From Lachnospiraceae bacterium 28-4 (GTDB lineage: Bacteria > Bacillota > Clostridia > Lachnospirales > Lachnospiraceae), in NCBI GenBank assembly GCA_000403275.2, contig KE159598.1, positions 1,287,722-1,351,721 of the forward strand: DNA of 64,000 nucleotides, in the 5' to 3' direction. Shown here piece after piece: positions 34,771 through 44,523 of this stretch (position 1 is the stretch's first letter; each line of letters opens with the position of its first letter). A program made the position numbers and the translations under genes. The notes below the pieces were generated by a model. The model did no database searches. It had not been told where the DNA came from and saw only the letters and a list, made by a program, of their open reading frames with translations.

Positions 34771-35393
34771 CAAACCCTCTTCTCGCACCATTGATTCAAT
34801 GCACACTTCCCGCAATGTGCCTTCCTCGCCGTACATACGCTTCTGCCATGATAAATCAACTGAAAATTGAGCCGGTTCCAATGCTCCCGGGGCAGCACCT
34901 TCATCAGTTCTTTTTCCACCTGTACCGGATTTTTCCCTTCCGCCCATCCGATCCTTTTGGAAATACGGAATACATGGGTATCCACCGTCACGCCCGGAAC
35001 CCCGTAAGCATCGGCAAGAAACAACGTCGCCGTCTTCCTCCCCACACCGGGCAGTTCCACCAGTTCATCCATGCTTTTCGGCACTTTTTTATCATGTTCT
35101 TTCCATAATTTTTCACAACATTTTTTTATGTTTTTTGCCTTGACTTTGTATAGGCCGATGCTTTTTATGGCATTCTCCACCTCTTCCACCGATGCCAGCA
35201 TCACGGCTTCCAAATTGGGAAACTTTTTCCACAGTCCCGGAAGAACCTCATCCACTTGTTTGTCCGTACTCTGTGCGCTCAGCATAATAGCTGTCAGGAG
35301 CTGCCAGTCTTCCTGGTGGAGAAAGCCCTCCTTTGTCGTTCCATATTCCTGATCCAGCTTGTCCAAAATCATTTTTGTTTTCTCTTTTGTCAT
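34770..35393 (-). CDS. nth: Endonuclease III
   Basis: 207 residues. Helix-hairpin-helix LPGVGRKTA with catalytic Asp in [10 protein letters not shown] and the catalytic Lys in the GVGRKTA loop. The 4Fe-4S ligands are [18 protein letters not shown] base-excision repair glycosylase/AP lyase acting on oxidised pyrimidines. It is translationally joined to recQ. Confidence 0.95.
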   Translation of the reverse strand: MTKEKTKMILDKLDQEYGTTKEGFLHQEDWQLLTAIMLSAQSTDKQVDEVLPGLWKKFPNLEAVMLASVEEVENAIKSIGLYKVKAKNIKKCCEKLWKEHDKKVPKSMDELVELPGVGRKTATLFLADAYGVPGVTVDTHVFRISKRIGWAEGKNPVQVEKELMKVLPREHWNRLNFQLIYHGRSVCTARKAHCGKCALNQWCEKRV

Positions 35394-35408
35394 GTTCCGG
35401 TTCCCGCC

Positions 35409-35882
35409 TTACAATATCGTTTCCATTCCGACTTTCTGCGGCTTTAATCCGCATTTTTCATAAAATTTCATTGCAGCTTCATTACAGCTCCATACGTTCA
35501 GCGTCACATTATAGCAGCCTTGCCCCTTTGCAAATTCCAGAATCTTTTCATACAATTCCTTCCCGATGTGACGCCCCCTGCATTCTTCATCCACGCACAG
35601 ATCGTCAATATATAAGGTTTTGATATCTGTCATAATATTATCGTTGATATATTGCTGGAAAATGCAGAACGCATAGCCGAGTACTTTGCCCGTCTCGTCC
35701 ACAGCAACAAAGACCGGCCGTCTTTCATCGTTTAGTATCTCTCTGAGCTGTTCGTCCGTGTATTTTCTGTTATGATCCCCCTGAAACAAGTCAGGACGCC
35801 CTTTATGGTGTACCAGGCATACCTGTACCAGAAGTTCATGTATTCTGCTAATATCCATTTCCTTTGCTTGTCTGATTTTCAT
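35409..35882 (-). CDS. GNAT-family N-acetyltransferase
   Basis: 157 residues from MKIRQAKEMD at 35882 (GAGGGAAA upstream). Acetyl-CoA-binding motif A: LYIDDLCVDEECRGRHIGKELYE, then NVTLNVWSCNEAAMKFYEKCGL. Resembles the RimI/YhbS-like group acting on proteins or small molecules; substrate unknown. Starts the nth-recQ gene run but 15 bases separate it from nth. Confidence 0.88.
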   Translation of the reverse strand: MKIRQAKEMDISRIHELLVQVCLVHHKGRPDLFQGDHNRKYTDEQLREILNDERRPVFVAVDETGKVLGYAFCIFQQYINDNIMTDIKTLYIDDLCVDEECRGRHIGKELYEKILEFAKGQGCYNVTLNVWSCNEAAMKFYEKCGLKPQKVGMETIL

Positions 35883-36038
35883 TTTCCCTCGTTTCCGCGT
35901 CTTCTTTTGCGCATATACTCTCTTCTCTTCCATATACTTCCTGCTACAGTATAAATTATTTTACCGGCGGATGCAAGTACACTTCTCGGACTGCTGTGGA
36001 AATCCGTTTTTACAGCAGTTCGCAGCTTTGCCAATAAA

Positions 36039-36080
36039 GAATCAGGGCTGTCTGTAATATACCGCAGACATCCCTGATTC
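36039..36080 (-). terminator. Long inverted repeat between GNAT gene and small membrane protein gene
   Basis: gaatcagggctgtctg (36039-36054) pairs with cagacatccctgattc (36065-36080) with one mismatch. On the minus strand it is followed by tttatt. It ends transcription from the small protein gene. Confidence 0.65.
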
Positions 36081-36121
36081 AACAGAAAATATATATAAGA
36101 AGTTTTGAAGCATCCACGCTA

Positions 36122-36322
36122 TTAATAAAACTCATCCATCGGCTTTCCAAAAAACATATACAGCCCCAATGGTATTGTCAGCAAAGCTATCGTTGCATCT
36201 CCTTCCATCATCTTCACTACAGGTATTGTAGCAGCCATAAGCCCAATGCCTCCCAAGCGCCTTTTGATCAAATCCTGACGGCAAGATCTCCATTTCCTTT
36301 TCCACCTTTCCATATGCAGCAT
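36122..36322 (-). CDS. Small membrane protein of unknown function
   Basis: About 66 residues if begun at ATG 36322 (AAGGAG 3 bases upstream) or 63 from ATG 36313 (better spacing). A basic Trp-rich N-terminus (MERWKRKWRSCRQDLIKRR) is followed by two hydrophobic helices (GGIGLMAATIPVV and IALLTIPLGLYMFF) and PMDEFY. Not recognised. Proper ribosome site, helices and a following hairpin argue that it is real. Confidence 0.55.
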   Translation of the reverse strand: MLHMERWKRKWRSCRQDLIKRRLGGIGLMAATIPVVKMMEGDATIALLTIPLGLYMFFGKPMDEFY

Positions 36323-36509
36323 CCACTCCTTTATCGCTTTTTGCAAAAGTATTTTATTGACTTTTGCCAGTATAACAAAAAAGAAGCTCTTTTTTCACAT
36401 TATGGTATATATCGCCTTTTTTCGGGTACCTTTTGCCCTAAAAACTCCGTTTTCGTGGAGAATATCCCGCTTCCAGATTCCTCTATCCTTTCCATTTTCC
36501 GGCAGCTTC

Positions 36510-37727
36510 TTAAAACACAATTTCTTTTTCGTATAACGCCCTCTCTTCTAAAATCTTTTTAAAGTCCGCATTGTTGCGATATCCTTTGATATCATCCATA
36601 TATTCCGTATAATCACAGACATACACATATATCTTTGATACATTCCTGCCATAAATGGCATAGGTATTCGCATAGGCACTGCTTCCGTAGGGAAGCGGTT
36701 TCCCATCCCCATCCAGAACGACCGTAAACACACCATTTTGCATCCGCTCTTCCTCACATTTTTCCTCCACTGTAATTTCAAATTTCGTTTTTACCACCCG
36801 GTACAGCCCGGCGCCCGTATCATTCGTCTCGTCCACTATCACAGCCTGTTCGCTTTCTTTATCCGCTTCTATATGAAAATTAAATGAAAAAGGCCCGTCA
36901 TACCACCAATTCTCATACTGATTAGGATATTGGTATCTGTCTTCCGGTGTGATTTCCTCCATAAATGCCTGCCATTCTTCATCGGTCATCGCAGCCAGTT
37001 CTTTCTCTGTTTTTCCTTGCAAATCCAATTTTTCCGGTTCCGCTTTGTCGCCAACAATCTGTTCGATCGAAAAGCTCATGTCAAAGGCATCTAATTTCCC
37101 ATATTCTTCCCTAAGTGTATTATCATTTCCTACAATATCCAGAATATCGATACGGTAGATCCCCACATAAGTATGACTGTCCAAAAATTTCCCTTCCAGA
37201 GTGCCTGTTGCCGGCCCGCTTCCGTTCGGGCAGAAAGAATACTCTGTCGTTCCTTTCAAATGAATCAGCGGCTTATCTTCCATATCTGTCATCGTGTCAG
37301 GAAAACCTTCCTCGCTGCTAATCATAAGAGACAGATAAATTGCTTCCACGGAGCAATATGCCTCGGAAATCGATACCGTAACGCCGCCTTCCGTTTTCGT
37401 ATAGACAGACATTTCTTCCGGGGTATCCTCCGGTTCTTCCAATTTAACCGCAACGGCATCCAAGTCCCCCTGGTAAGAATAATCCTCCTGGAATAGCCGG
37501 AAAATATTTCGGATCACCGGCAGCCTGGAGGCCAGCGCCGGCTGGGATGCAAAAAATCCCACACATATCATGAATGCAGCAGCGGCGGTCAGACCCCTCC
37601 TTATCATCCGATTCCGTTTATTACGCATATATATTTTTTCCCCTTCCTCGATTCCTTCACGCATGCGCTGCGACAAATTTTCAGGGATAACGATTTCATC
37701 AAACTTTTTATTTTTCATCTTGTCCAT
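36510..37727 (-). CDS. DUF4179 protein, probable membrane partner of the ECF sigma factor
   Basis: 405 residues from ATG 37727 (AAAGGAG upstream, inside the sigma gene end, 20-bp overlap). A short cytoplasmic part (1-42), one membrane helix (GLTAAAAFMICVGFFAS), then a large extracytoplasmic domain of the DUF4179 kind. Such proteins always follow ECF sigma genes and probably act as anti-sigma factors sensing an envelope signal. Signal and target genes are unknown. Confidence 0.85.
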   Translation of the reverse strand: MDKMKNKKFDEIVIPENLSQRMREGIEEGEKIYMRNKRNRMIRRGLTAAAAFMICVGFFASQPALASRLPVIRNIFRLFQEDYSYQGDLDAVAVKLEEPEDTPEEMSVYTKTEGGVTVSISEAYCSVEAIYLSLMISSEEGFPDTMTDMEDKPLIHLKGTTEYSFCPNGSGPATGTLEGKFLDSHTYVGIYRIDILDIVGNDNTLREEYGKLDAFDMSFSIEQIVGDKAEPEKLDLQGKTEKELAAMTDEEWQAFMEEITPEDRYQYPNQYENWWYDGPFSFNFHIEADKESEQAVIVDETNDTGAGLYRVVKTKFEITVEEKCEEERMQNGVFTVVLDGDGKPLPYGSSAYANTYAIYGRNVSKIYVYVCDYTEYMDDIKGYRNNADFKKILEERALYEKEIVF

Positions 37728-38268
37728 CCTGGCTCCTTTCTTCAAGCTGGTTTCTGAGCGCCTCCTTGGCGCGGAACAAATATGCTTTCACGCTGCCCAC
37801 AGGTATGTTCATGACCTGTGCAATATCCTTAATTTTCATTCCCTGAAAATATTGCAGAATGACCACGGTTTTCCATGCGGGCGGAAGCAGGTCAATCGCA
37901 TCATAAAGATCTGCCTTTTCCTCAATGGAAACCGGCTGTTCCGGCGCGGCCTCGTCGTATTCTCCGAAAAGAACACTATTTTTCCTTTTCTTATGCTCCT
38001 GATAAATACTGTTAATCAGTATACGCGTAATCCAGGTCCTGAAATATGCCGGCACCCGAAGCTTATCCATAGAGATCATTGCACGCATAGCGCATTCCTG
38101 TACTGCATCCAAGGCATCCTGTTCGTTCTTCGTATACATATAAGCCAATTTGTACAGATATTCCTGATGCATCATAATCAGTTCCCCAAAAGCCTCCCTG
38201 TTTCCTTTTACTGCCTTCTCCACTAATTTCAGGCTTGCATTCTTCCTCATTGTATTTTCCACCTTCAT
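37708..38268 (-). CDS. ECF-type RNA polymerase sigma factor
   Basis: 186 residues (ATG 38268; an ATG at 38250 is possible). Region 2 (FGELIMMHQEYLYKLAYMYTKNEQDALDAVQ) and region 4 (LPPAWKTVVILQYFQGMKIKDIAQVMNIPVGSVKAYLFRAKEAL) are clear. Coupled to the DUF4179 gene by overlap, as in SigV/YlaC-like pairs. Confidence 0.92.
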   Translation of the reverse strand: MKVENTMRKNASLKLVEKAVKGNREAFGELIMMHQEYLYKLAYMYTKNEQDALDAVQECAMRAMISMDKLRVPAYFRTWITRILINSIYQEHKKRKNSVLFGEYDEAAPEQPVSIEEKADLYDAIDLLPPAWKTVVILQYFQGMKIKDIAQVMNIPVGSVKAYLFRAKEALRNQLEERSQDGQDEK

Positions 38269-38400
38269 TTCTTCTCATCTCATACGCATGCCTCTGCAGC
38301 GGCATGATGTTCTGCTTGTATCATACAACAGTTATACTGATTAGATTATAAAACACGCCAAAAGGATGCATAAAAAAATTTTTTCAGGATTTCCGTACAT

Positions 38401-38441
38401 AAAAATACCCTGTATCAGTTTTTCAGACTAATATAGGGTAT
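38401..38441 (-). terminator. Terminator of the carbohydrate operon
   Basis: On the minus strand ATACCCT pairs with AGGGTAT followed by five T. It lies 40 bases past the HAD phosphatase stop, at the end of the GH65 gene run. Confidence 0.7.
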
Positions 38442-38481
38442 TATCGGTTATTTTTTTATTTATATCTATTACTGCTTTTCT

Positions 38482-39351
38482 CTATTGTTCCTCTTGCTCT
38501 TTTATAAAATGCAAAAACCGTTCCACGCCTCCCCCGATCTGCTGCACATTCTCCGGCCTCTTGCCATTTACGGAAGATACGTCAAAAAAATCTCCCTTCT
38601 TCGTCTTTTCCGTAATCATAAAGCTGTCGCTTCCATAAATCCCTTCTTCCAGCCCTACGAATTCATCGCCCCAGAAACAACACTCTTCCCCTTTGATCTG
38701 AAAGTGCTTTTCCAGCTCACCTATAATAATATTCGTATTGTCGCTTTTATCGCTGATTCCCACCTCCAGATATTTCGCGTCACAGGTAGCTTTCATTTCT
38801 ATCCCGTATCTCCGTCCCACCTTGCCAGCAATCTCCAGCAGTTCTCCAAGTCCTCCTTTTATGCCGTGGGCATCCAAAATCGCTTTGAGCGACTCAATCT
38901 CGCTCTCCTGCATAAAAAGCTGTTCTCCCCGGTCCGATCCAGCCATGAGATCGATCTTACAATAGTTGGGACGGCAAAATACCACATCCGTTTCCAGCCC
39001 ATAAGACGCCAGCAGCTCCCGGTGAATCCCATAAGCCGCGTCATGGATTTGTAATATCCCTTCCCTGCCAGGAATCCGGTCTGCAAATACTACCGGCTTC
39101 CCGTCCTCAAACCGGTAATTATACGCCCCCCTTCCCAGGCCCAGATAAAGATGCTCCAATTCTTCTTTCGTAAAATACTCCTCCAGTTTTCCGCCCGCTA
39201 TATTTTCATAAGTGGTGCCGCTCACAATCACAAGCTTTACTCCTTTGGCCAGCAAGCCCTTCATAGCGGCCGCCGCTTCCTCAGCGGGCGCTTTGCGGGA
39301 AATTACCGCAGTTCCGTCCCAATCAAAAAAAATTCCTTTATATTTCTTCAA
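38482..39351 (-). CDS. HAD-superfamily (Cof-like) phosphatase
   Basis: 289 residues. Motif I FFDWDGTAV with nucleophile D10 and acid D12, motif II VIVSGTT, motif III region KATCDAK, motif IV CCFWGDEFVGLEEG. The large insert between motifs II and III is a C2 cap as in sugar phosphatases, not the small helical cap of beta-phosphoglucomutase. It overlaps the GH65 gene by 14 bp and probably dephosphorylates a product of that phosphorylase pathway. Confidence 0.85.
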   Translation of the reverse strand: MKKYKGIFFDWDGTAVISRKAPAEEAAAAMKGLLAKGVKLVIVSGTTYENIAGGKLEEYFTKEELEHLYLGLGRGAYNYRFEDGKPVVFADRIPGREGILQIHDAAYGIHRELLASYGLETDVVFCRPNYCKIDLMAGSDRGEQLFMQESEIESLKAILDAHGIKGGLGELLEIAGKVGRRYGIEMKATCDAKYLEVGISDKSDNTNIIIGELEKHFQIKGEECCFWGDEFVGLEEGIYGSDSFMITEKTKKGDFFDVSSVNGKRPENVQQIGGGVERFLHFIKEQEEQ

Positions 39352-41683
39352 CCCACTTTTCTCCTTTTTTATTCAGTTCCCTCTTTACGCCTTTTATCAT
39401 AAAACATATCGGAACATCGTTTTCCAGCTCCGCTTCGGTTCCGCTCCCACAGACCGAAATCTTTAATTTACTTCCCTGATAGGAAATATGGAACGAATAG
39501 CCATCCCATGCCTCCGGCAGAAACGGTTCTATCAAAAGCATTCCGTCATGCACTCTTACCCCGCCGAAGCCAAAAACAATCGCCTGCCATGTTCCGGCCA
39601 TATTGGCCGCATGAATGCCGGCGTAAAAATTATTGTGGTAATCGTCCAGATCCATCCGCGCCGACTCCGCAAAATACCGGTACGCCTCTTCCCTGTATCC
39701 GATCCGGCAAGCCAGCATCCCAAAAATACACGTGGAAAGGGAAGAATGATGCAAAGTTACTTCCTGGTAAAAATCATAATTCCTCCGCAGTTCTTCCGCG
39801 GAAAACAAATCGCAGTGTAGCAGCATACCTAAAATAGCATCCGCCTGTTTGGACATCCGCTGTCTGTATACAAAAAGAGGATGATAATTTTCATAGAGCA
39901 AATGCCTTTTTTCCTCCGGGATTTTGCTTTCATCCCAGGTCTTGCGCATCATAAACCCATCGTCCAGCGGATAGATCTGCCTTTCCTCGTCATAGGGGAA
40001 ATACATATTCTCCACAATCTTTTCCCAATATTCCGTCTCTTCCCCGGTTATGCCCAAACGGCGGGAAATCTCCTCCAGCCCGGCCGGATTTCTCTTCCCG
40101 ATTTCCTTAAGCGCCCAAAGGGCATCTTTCATATTTTCCCTGGCCATCAGATTTGTATAAAAATTATTGTCCACAATGGCATTGTATTCGTCCGGCCCTG
40201 TTACCGCGCAAATGCAATAGCGTCCGCCCCTGGAAGGAACAAAGCAGCCCACGTCCGCCCATACCCTTGCCGTCTCCACCAGCACTTCCGCGGCCCGTTT
40301 CTCCAGATAACCATAGTCGCCCGATACATCCACATAAAGCTTAAACGCATAGGCAATATCCGCATTGATATGATATTGCGCCGTTCCAAGAGGAAAATAG
40401 GTGGAGGCCTCCTCTCCGTTCATCGTCCGCCAGGGATACAAGGCTCCCTTTTCATGACCCAGCACTCTTGCCCGCTTCCTCGCTTCCTCCAAAGTATTAT
40501 AGCGGAAATCCAGCAGCGCTCTTGCAAGATCCGGCTGCGTATAAACAAACACAGGCAGTATATACATCTCCGTATCCCAGAAATAATGGCCCTCATAGCC
40601 CTCGCCGGACAATCCTTTCGCCCCCATTCCCGTCCGGCCGTCCCTGCCCGATGCCTGCATCACATGAAATAAATTAAACCGGATCCCCTGCTGTAACCTT
40701 TCGTCCCCGAAAATTTTCACATCCGCATTTTCCCAGAACTTCTCCATATAAGCTTTCTGTTTTTTCAGAAGTTTTTCAAAGCCCTCCGCTTCCGCCCTCC
40801 GCAGCGTCTCTTTCACGAACGGCTCCATACTTTCCCTGCCGTTTTCTTTCCAGTCTAATACGCTGGTATAAACGATCCATTTAAAAAGAACCAGCCTTTC
40901 CCCCTTCTTCCCCTCCGCTTCGTATTCCAGCCATGCTTTCTTTCCTTCTTTTCCTGCCTTTACGCGGTATTCCCCCGCACTCAGAATATGGCTGCTGCCA
41001 CAGGCCATTCCAAGCCCGCTGTTTTTTGCCGTGCCTTCATAATAAAAGCTCTCTTCCACCGCCTCGATCTTCTCCATCAGCAAATGCTCCCCAAAGGGGC
41101 CGTAATCTACCAACGGATTCGTTTTTCTCGTATGGTTTTCCACTTCCCCGTCCAAAACGGATACCAGGCGGATCTCCCCCGTAAAATTCAGCGGCGTCAC
41201 TTCATATTCCATTGCCATCAAATTTTTATTTACAAAAGAGACCAGACGCTTCGTACGGATCTCTACCCGTTTTCCCGAAGGGCTTTCCCACTCCGCCTCC
41301 CTTTCCAGCACTCCTTCTTTCATATGAAGCGTCCTCCGGCTCTTTCGCAGGTTTCCGCTTCGCATATCAAACTCTTCTTCTCCAAGAAAAAGCTTTACCG
41401 TCTTTCCATTGGGCAGGTTCAAAAGCGTCTGGCTCTTCGTCGGAAAACCATAGTTCCATTCTCCGTAGCGAATCTCCTCGCTTTCATAAAACCCATTGAT
41501 AAAATTCCCTTCCAGCCCTTCGTCCTCGGAAAATGGATAACCTTCCTCAAAAGTTCCTCTCGTTCCGATATAACCGTTGGATAGCGCAAACGTCGTCTCA
41601 TTCCGGTACACATGTTCCATCCTGAATTCCTCCTCCGTAATATCCCATGCTTCCACCGGATAGATCGCTTTATTTTCTTTCAT
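39338..41683 (-). CDS. GH65 family disaccharide phosphorylase
   Basis: 781 residues, full length for GH65. N-terminal beta-sandwich (FALSNGYIGTRGTFEEGYPF), central (alpha/alpha)6 barrel with YFPLGTAQYHINADIAYAF and the proposed catalytic acid Glu in VTGPDEYNAIVDNN (near residue 495), and a C-terminal sandwich. GH65 phosphorylases cleave alpha-glucosides (maltose, trehalose, kojibiose, nigerose and glucosyl conjugates) to beta-glucose 1-phosphate. The exact substrate cannot be read from the sequence. Overlaps the PIG-L gene by 14 bp. Confidence 0.9.
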   Translation of the reverse strand: MKENKAIYPVEAWDITEEEFRMEHVYRNETTFALSNGYIGTRGTFEEGYPFSEDEGLEGNFINGFYESEEIRYGEWNYGFPTKSQTLLNLPNGKTVKLFLGEEEFDMRSGNLRKSRRTLHMKEGVLEREAEWESPSGKRVEIRTKRLVSFVNKNLMAMEYEVTPLNFTGEIRLVSVLDGEVENHTRKTNPLVDYGPFGEHLLMEKIEAVEESFYYEGTAKNSGLGMACGSSHILSAGEYRVKAGKEGKKAWLEYEAEGKKGERLVLFKWIVYTSVLDWKENGRESMEPFVKETLRRAEAEGFEKLLKKQKAYMEKFWENADVKIFGDERLQQGIRFNLFHVMQASGRDGRTGMGAKGLSGEGYEGHYFWDTEMYILPVFVYTQPDLARALLDFRYNTLEEARKRARVLGHEKGALYPWRTMNGEEASTYFPLGTAQYHINADIAYAFKLYVDVSGDYGYLEKRAAEVLVETARVWADVGCFVPSRGGRYCICAVTGPDEYNAIVDNNFYTNLMARENMKDALWALKEIGKRNPAGLEEISRRLGITGEETEYWEKIVENMYFPYDEERQIYPLDDGFMMRKTWDESKIPEEKRHLLYENYHPLFVYRQRMSKQADAILGMLLHCDLFSAEELRRNYDFYQEVTLHHSSLSTCIFGMLACRIGYREEAYRYFAESARMDLDDYHNNFYAGIHAANMAGTWQAIVFGFGGVRVHDGMLLIEPFLPEAWDGYSFHISYQGSKLKISVCGSGTEAELENDVPICFMIKGVKRELNKKGEKWVEEI

Positions 41684-42617
41684 CGCTTTCCCTCATTTCT
41701 TCTATTTCCCAAAAAATCTCTTCCTCTTTCACAAATGCATAAAGAAAGTCCACCGCATCCGGTTTTAACGCCGTAACATGTTTCGCAAGCGCCGCCGCCT
41801 TCCTGTTCTCATCCAAAGGCTTCCCCCGCATGGAATCCGGCACCGGAAAAACGATACGGTTCTCCCACTTTAAGCTCCCCAATACCTTATCCGCTTTTCC
41901 GTCAGGACTTTTCTCCCCGCCCATTCCGTCTACCCAAACTTCCGGCGAATCAAAAACAGTCATTTCCGCTCCCCGCCTTGGCCAATTCTCATCTCCCGCC
42001 CGGGAATGAACGATACCGCAGTAAAGTTTCGGCCGATATCCCTCTCCTTTGCACTCCTCCAACACATCCCGTACAAAAAGAAACAATCCGCTATGGTCAC
42101 CATGCGTATCCTCCTCCGCAGTCGTAAAAATATGTTTTGGCCGGTATTTCATAATGACCTCTTTCAAGTCTCCCCGGAATCCATTGCGCGTATAGCGACC
42201 GTGTTCCCCATAATTTTCCCTATGGAATTCCTCTTTCTCCGGCAAACCATACGTCGAAACCCCGCAGTGGGAGGGATGAACCTTTTCTCCATCCGTCTCA
42301 TGGTACAGCCCGAACAAAAAACTATCCTCTTCCGGCATCCCCGTATCCGCATATCCAAGAAACACCGCACGATCCCCCGGTACCCCAAGTACCTTCAACC
42401 CCGCTAAAGTCTCCCTTAGCCTGGCTCTGCCGTCCGCGCCGTCACTGCTTCCATAATCCCCGTTAGTCGCCATCACCACCGTCAATTCCACACCTTGCCT
42501 CACCGCTTTTTCCATGATCCCCGCGCACATCAAAACCTCATCATCCTCATGCGGCACCAACACCATAATACTCCCAAATCCTTCCGTAATCTCCCGCACT
42601 TCCATCCCAATACCCAT
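41670..42617 (-). CDS. PIG-L/LmbE-family deacetylase
   Basis: 315 residues. Zinc motif PHEDDE (MVLVPHEDDEVLMCAG) and the downstream EEDTHGDHSGLF histidine motif are intact. Family members remove N-acetyl groups from GlcNAc conjugates such as GlcNAc-inositol or GlcNAc-malate. Placed between transporter permeases and GH65 phosphorylase, it suggests that the imported sugar is N-acetylated. Cytoplasmic. Confidence 0.88.
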   Translation of the reverse strand: MGIGMEVREITEGFGSIMVLVPHEDDEVLMCAGIMEKAVRQGVELTVVMATNGDYGSSDGADGRARLRETLAGLKVLGVPGDRAVFLGYADTGMPEEDSFLFGLYHETDGEKVHPSHCGVSTYGLPEKEEFHRENYGEHGRYTRNGFRGDLKEVIMKYRPKHIFTTAEEDTHGDHSGLFLFVRDVLEECKGEGYRPKLYCGIVHSRAGDENWPRRGAEMTVFDSPEVWVDGMGGEKSPDGKADKVLGSLKWENRIVFPVPDSMRGKPLDENRKAAALAKHVTALKPDAVDFLYAFVKEEEIFWEIEEMRESDERK

Positions 42618-42653
42618 ACCTTTCCTTCCATCTACAGCCTTGCTCTTTTTCCA

Positions 42654-43484
42654 CTAGCCTTTGACAGCCCCGGCAGCCACGCCCGCAATGATATATTTCT
42701 GCATAAACACATAAAAAATCATCAAAGGAGCCACGCCCAGCATCAGCATCGGGAACAATGCTGTCCAGTCGGTGGAAAACTGTCCGATATTCCGCGAAAC
42801 TTCCTGCAAAATCACATCTTTCTCCCGGCTTTGCAAGAAAAGCAGCGGAGTCATGAACTCATTCCAGACATTCAGCGTTACAATAATCACTACCGTAGAA
42901 ATTACCGGCTTTAATAAAGGCAGCACAATGGAAAAAAATTTCTTTCCTACCGAGCATCCGTCGATTTCCGCCGCTTCCTCCAGTTCCCTTGGAATGGTGG
43001 ATTCAATAAATTCTTTGAACAGGAACACGCCTTGCGGCGTATTGATCGCTACGTTGACGAGAATGACTGCAAACGCGCTGTTCATCAGATGAAAACTCTT
43101 CACGATCTTATAAAGGCTTACGATATTCATCTGGAAAGGAACGATCAGTCCCGCAAGGAAAAAAAGGAAAAGGCGCATTCCCCACTTTGTCTTTGTCCTT
43201 GCCAGGGCATATCCCGCCATGGAAGCAAAAATAACGATAAAAAAGACTGCCGTTGCCGTAATAAATAATGTGTTTCCAAACGCCCTGGGAAACTGCATAT
43301 TCTGCCACGCCGTCACATAATTTTCCACCAAAAACACTTTCGGCAGTGCAAGCGGGCTCGCCGTTGCTTCTTTAGGGCTTTTCAATGTCGTTACAATTAA
43401 ATAATAAATAGGGATAAACCAGATAACCGCCAGTAAAATCATCACGATTTCCGTCACTGCTAAACTTTTTTTTCTTTTTGTCAT
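42654..43484 (-). CDS. Carbohydrate ABC transporter permease (MalG type)
   Basis: 276 residues, six membrane helices. The EAA loop EAAEIDGCSVGKKFFSIVLPLLKP contacts the ATPase. Overlaps the upstream permease by 4 bp. No ATPase gene is in the locus, so a shared MsmX-type ATPase must energise it. Confidence 0.92.
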   Translation of the reverse strand: MTKRKKSLAVTEIVMILLAVIWFIPIYYLIVTTLKSPKEATASPLALPKVFLVENYVTAWQNMQFPRAFGNTLFITATAVFFIVIFASMAGYALARTKTKWGMRLFLFFLAGLIVPFQMNIVSLYKIVKSFHLMNSAFAVILVNVAINTPQGVFLFKEFIESTIPRELEEAAEIDGCSVGKKFFSIVLPLLKPVISTVVIIVTLNVWNEFMTPLLFLQSREKDVILQEVSRNIGQFSTDWTALFPMLMLGVAPLMIFYVFMQKYIIAGVAAGAVKG

Positions 43485-44386
43485 GATATCGCCTCACTCC
43501 ATTTCCCCATTAATTTTGTTACAAAAGCACTGATTACAAGCACAATGATAAAGAAACATACGCCGAACGCCGCGCCGGTGGAATAAAACCCGTCCGAAAT
43601 GCCCTTTTTCATCATTACCGTCATTACCGTTTCCGTGGCATTGCCCGGCCCCCCGGAGGTCATGGAATAAATAATATCGAACACCTTCATCCCACCGATC
43701 AGCCCTGTCACCACAATAATTTTTACCGAAGGACACATCAGCGGAAGGGTAATGTAGAAAAACCGCTGCAATCCGCTCGTTCCGTCAATATCCGCCGCTT
43801 CATACAAATCTTTGGAAATACTTTGCAGATTGGCGAGATAAATGACCATTGCCCACCCTGTCCACTGCCATACCTGCGTGAATATTACCGAAAACAACGC
43901 TCTGTTGGCCGTAAAAAAGTTAAAAGTCTCTAATCCCATCCGATGGAATAGATTATTCACCAGCCCATAATCCGAAGAAGACATAATAAAATTCCACAAA
44001 TACCCGATAATCAGGGAACTAAACACCGCCGGGAAAAAATAAACCGCCCGCAGCAGGTTCCTCGTTTTCAGCTTCTTATCCAAAACCACTGCCAAAGGCA
44101 GCGCCAGTATGGTCTGGAAAGAAGTCAGCAATATCGCATAAATCACCGAATTTTTAATCGCCGTCGTCATCAGCGGCGTATGGAATACCTTCAAATAATT
44201 GCTGATTCCGACAAAATGCAGGTTCACCGGATTCATGTCCGTATAATCCGTAAAGCTGTAAAACACCGTATATAAAAACGGCACGATGCTAAACAAAAGA
44301 TAAATCAAAAATGCTGGCAGAATAAATAAAATAAAATAATACCCAAGCGTTCCCGCTTCCCTCTTTTTGACGCCCGTTTTCCTCAT
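43481..44386 (-). CDS. Carbohydrate ABC transporter permease (MalF type)
   Basis: 301 residues, six membrane helices, EAA loop YEAADIDGTSGLQRFFYITLP. Works as heterodimer with the MalG-type permease. Separated from the binding-protein gene by a terminator-like hairpin. Confidence 0.92.
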   Translation of the reverse strand: MRKTGVKKREAGTLGYYFILFILPAFLIYLLFSIVPFLYTVFYSFTDYTDMNPVNLHFVGISNYLKVFHTPLMTTAIKNSVIYAILLTSFQTILALPLAVVLDKKLKTRNLLRAVYFFPAVFSSLIIGYLWNFIMSSSDYGLVNNLFHRMGLETFNFFTANRALFSVIFTQVWQWTGWAMVIYLANLQSISKDLYEAADIDGTSGLQRFFYITLPLMCPSVKIIVVTGLIGGMKVFDIIYSMTSGGPGNATETVMTVMMKKGISDGFYSTGAAFGVCFFIIVLVISAFVTKLMGKWSEAIS

Positions 44387-44436
44387 TTTCCGCTCCTTTC
44401 CTTAAACATGCATGCCTTCCCCCAACAGACATGTAC

Positions 44437-44477
44437 AAAAAAAGCGCCCCAAACTTCTTTTTTCATTTGGGACGCTT
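44437..44477 (-). terminator. Intergenic terminator between binding-protein and permease genes
   Basis: AAGCGTCCCAAA (44466-44477) pairs with TTTGGGGCGCTT (44442-44453) on the minus strand, followed by seven T. A partial terminator here would give more binding protein than permease, a known arrangement for ABC importers. Confidence 0.85.
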
Positions 44478-44523
44478 CCGCTTCCGGCAATTTTTTCGCC
44501 GGGATACCGCTCTATATACAGCC

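Noticed and set aside
38482-39351. Beta-phosphoglucomutase partner of the GH65 enzyme
   Set aside because: Motif layout shows a C2-type cap between motifs II and III, as in Cof-like phosphatases, not the C1 helical cap of beta-phosphoglucomutase.
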